A stretch of 64,000 bases of DNA from the NCBI RefSeq assembly GCF_007679495.1, contig NZ_VEGP01000002.1, positions 110,373 to 174,372 on the forward strand, written 5' to 3'. Positions within the stretch are counted from its first letter, which is position 1; every line of letters starts with the position of its first letter. Positions 63,844 to 64,000 of the stretch are shown in pieces. The notes under the pieces were generated by a model. That model was not told where the DNA came from, searched no databases, and was given only the letters and a program-made list of their open reading frames with translations. The translations under genes and the position numbers were made by a program. The DNA comes from Paenibacillus sp. 32O-W (GTDB lineage Bacteria; Bacillota; Bacilli; Paenibacillales; NBRC-103111).

Positions 63844-63866
63844 GCGCCTAACGGTGGGTTTCGCTT
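63820..63866. terminator. Strong 20-bp inverted repeat
   Basis: Arms AAGCGAAACCCACCG(C)TAGG and CCTAACGGTGGGTTTCGCTT with a seven-base loop, one mismatch. No T-run follows on either side, so it may be an RNA-stability or processing element rather than a plain terminator. The 63867-64000 end of the window holds no gene. Confidence 0.7.
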
Positions 63867-64000
63867 AGATATTCTATTCTTACTGCACACCTGGAAGCAA
63901 CCCAGGCATTCTGTCTCTACCTATATAAATGGCACTAAAGGATTTTGGAAACAAATGTCTAATACCTACAGGTAAAACCTTGTTGCCTGTGGGAGGCGAT

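Noticed and set aside
62822..64000. Insertion sequence or phage attachment site
   Set aside because: AT-rich and gene-poor, but no transposase or integrase fragment and no terminal repeats beyond the local hairpin.

Overview
The window looks like chromosomal DNA of a spore-forming Firmicute, most likely a Paenibacillus or close relative (inference). Spore genes are present (the 3' end of sspI, a YheC/YheD-type ATP-grasp protein, a CotSA-like glycosyltransferase). Ribosome binding sites are strong GGAGG types, often with TTG or GTG starts. A T-box controls single-chain glycyl-tRNA synthetase, CcpA-type cre sites occur, and there are Lia/Psp envelope-stress genes, Lpl-type sugar ABC genes with a large membrane AraC regulator, and a 7TM-DISM hybrid kinase. 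I see no rRNA, tRNA, insertion sequence, prophage or CRISPR array.

Layout. 1-3.2 kb: sspI end, HAD phosphatase, spore-coat pair. 3.6-7.1 kb: one operon holding a Tat-exported gluconate-dehydrogenase-type oxidoreductase and its own tatC and tatA. 7.3-13.3 kb: sugar ABC importer (two permeases, lipoprotein) and its membrane AraC regulator, which has a perfect cre box. 13.5-21.7 kb: prfC, a Tat-exported metallophosphoesterase, zwf, an unknown 129-aa protein, a GNAT enzyme, a cation diffusion facilitator and a 29-aa membrane peptide, separated by repeat-rich spacers. 22.2-26.9 kb: hybrid Lia/Psp operon (LiaI-like, PspA, PspC, LiaH/PspA, LiaF, LiaS, LiaR), followed by an ABC-2 exporter. 29-41 kb: acyltransferase, Xaa-Pro peptidase, Eis-type acetyltransferase, NlpC/P60 hydrolase, histidine phosphatase, HxlR plus paired CrcB/Fluc channels, T-box-glyQS, recQ.

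41.7-48.7 kb is the most interesting locus: a SorC-type regulator, a ribose-type ABC importer, a TrpA-like TIM-barrel lyase and an FGGY sugar kinase behind one promoter whose spacer contains a cre-like site. Its layout parallels the lsr (autoinducer-2) operon but has a TrpA homologue in the aldolase position. That suggests an undescribed import-phosphorylate-cleave pathway in which the lyase would release glyceraldehyde 3-phosphate.

49.5-59.6 kb holds carbohydrate and signalling genes in decay: a GH3 gene with a shifted 3' end, an intact PTS EIIC, an AraC-GH39 fusion with an internal deletion, a flavin monooxygenase with two compensating frameshifts and a hybrid histidine kinase with one frameshift. 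59.8-64 kb carries two secreted proteins of unknown function and a small hydrophobic peptide next to a strong hairpin.

The intergenic regions carry several families of short dispersed repeats (a palindromic AAAGAC...GTCTTT unit, a roughly 75-bp element, a second roughly 75-bp element with TTCGAAG at its core), a 10-bp minisatellite and a 43/44-bp degenerate tandem array. Strands and starts were chosen by reading ribosome binding sites by eye. Family assignments come from recognised motifs, not from database searches.
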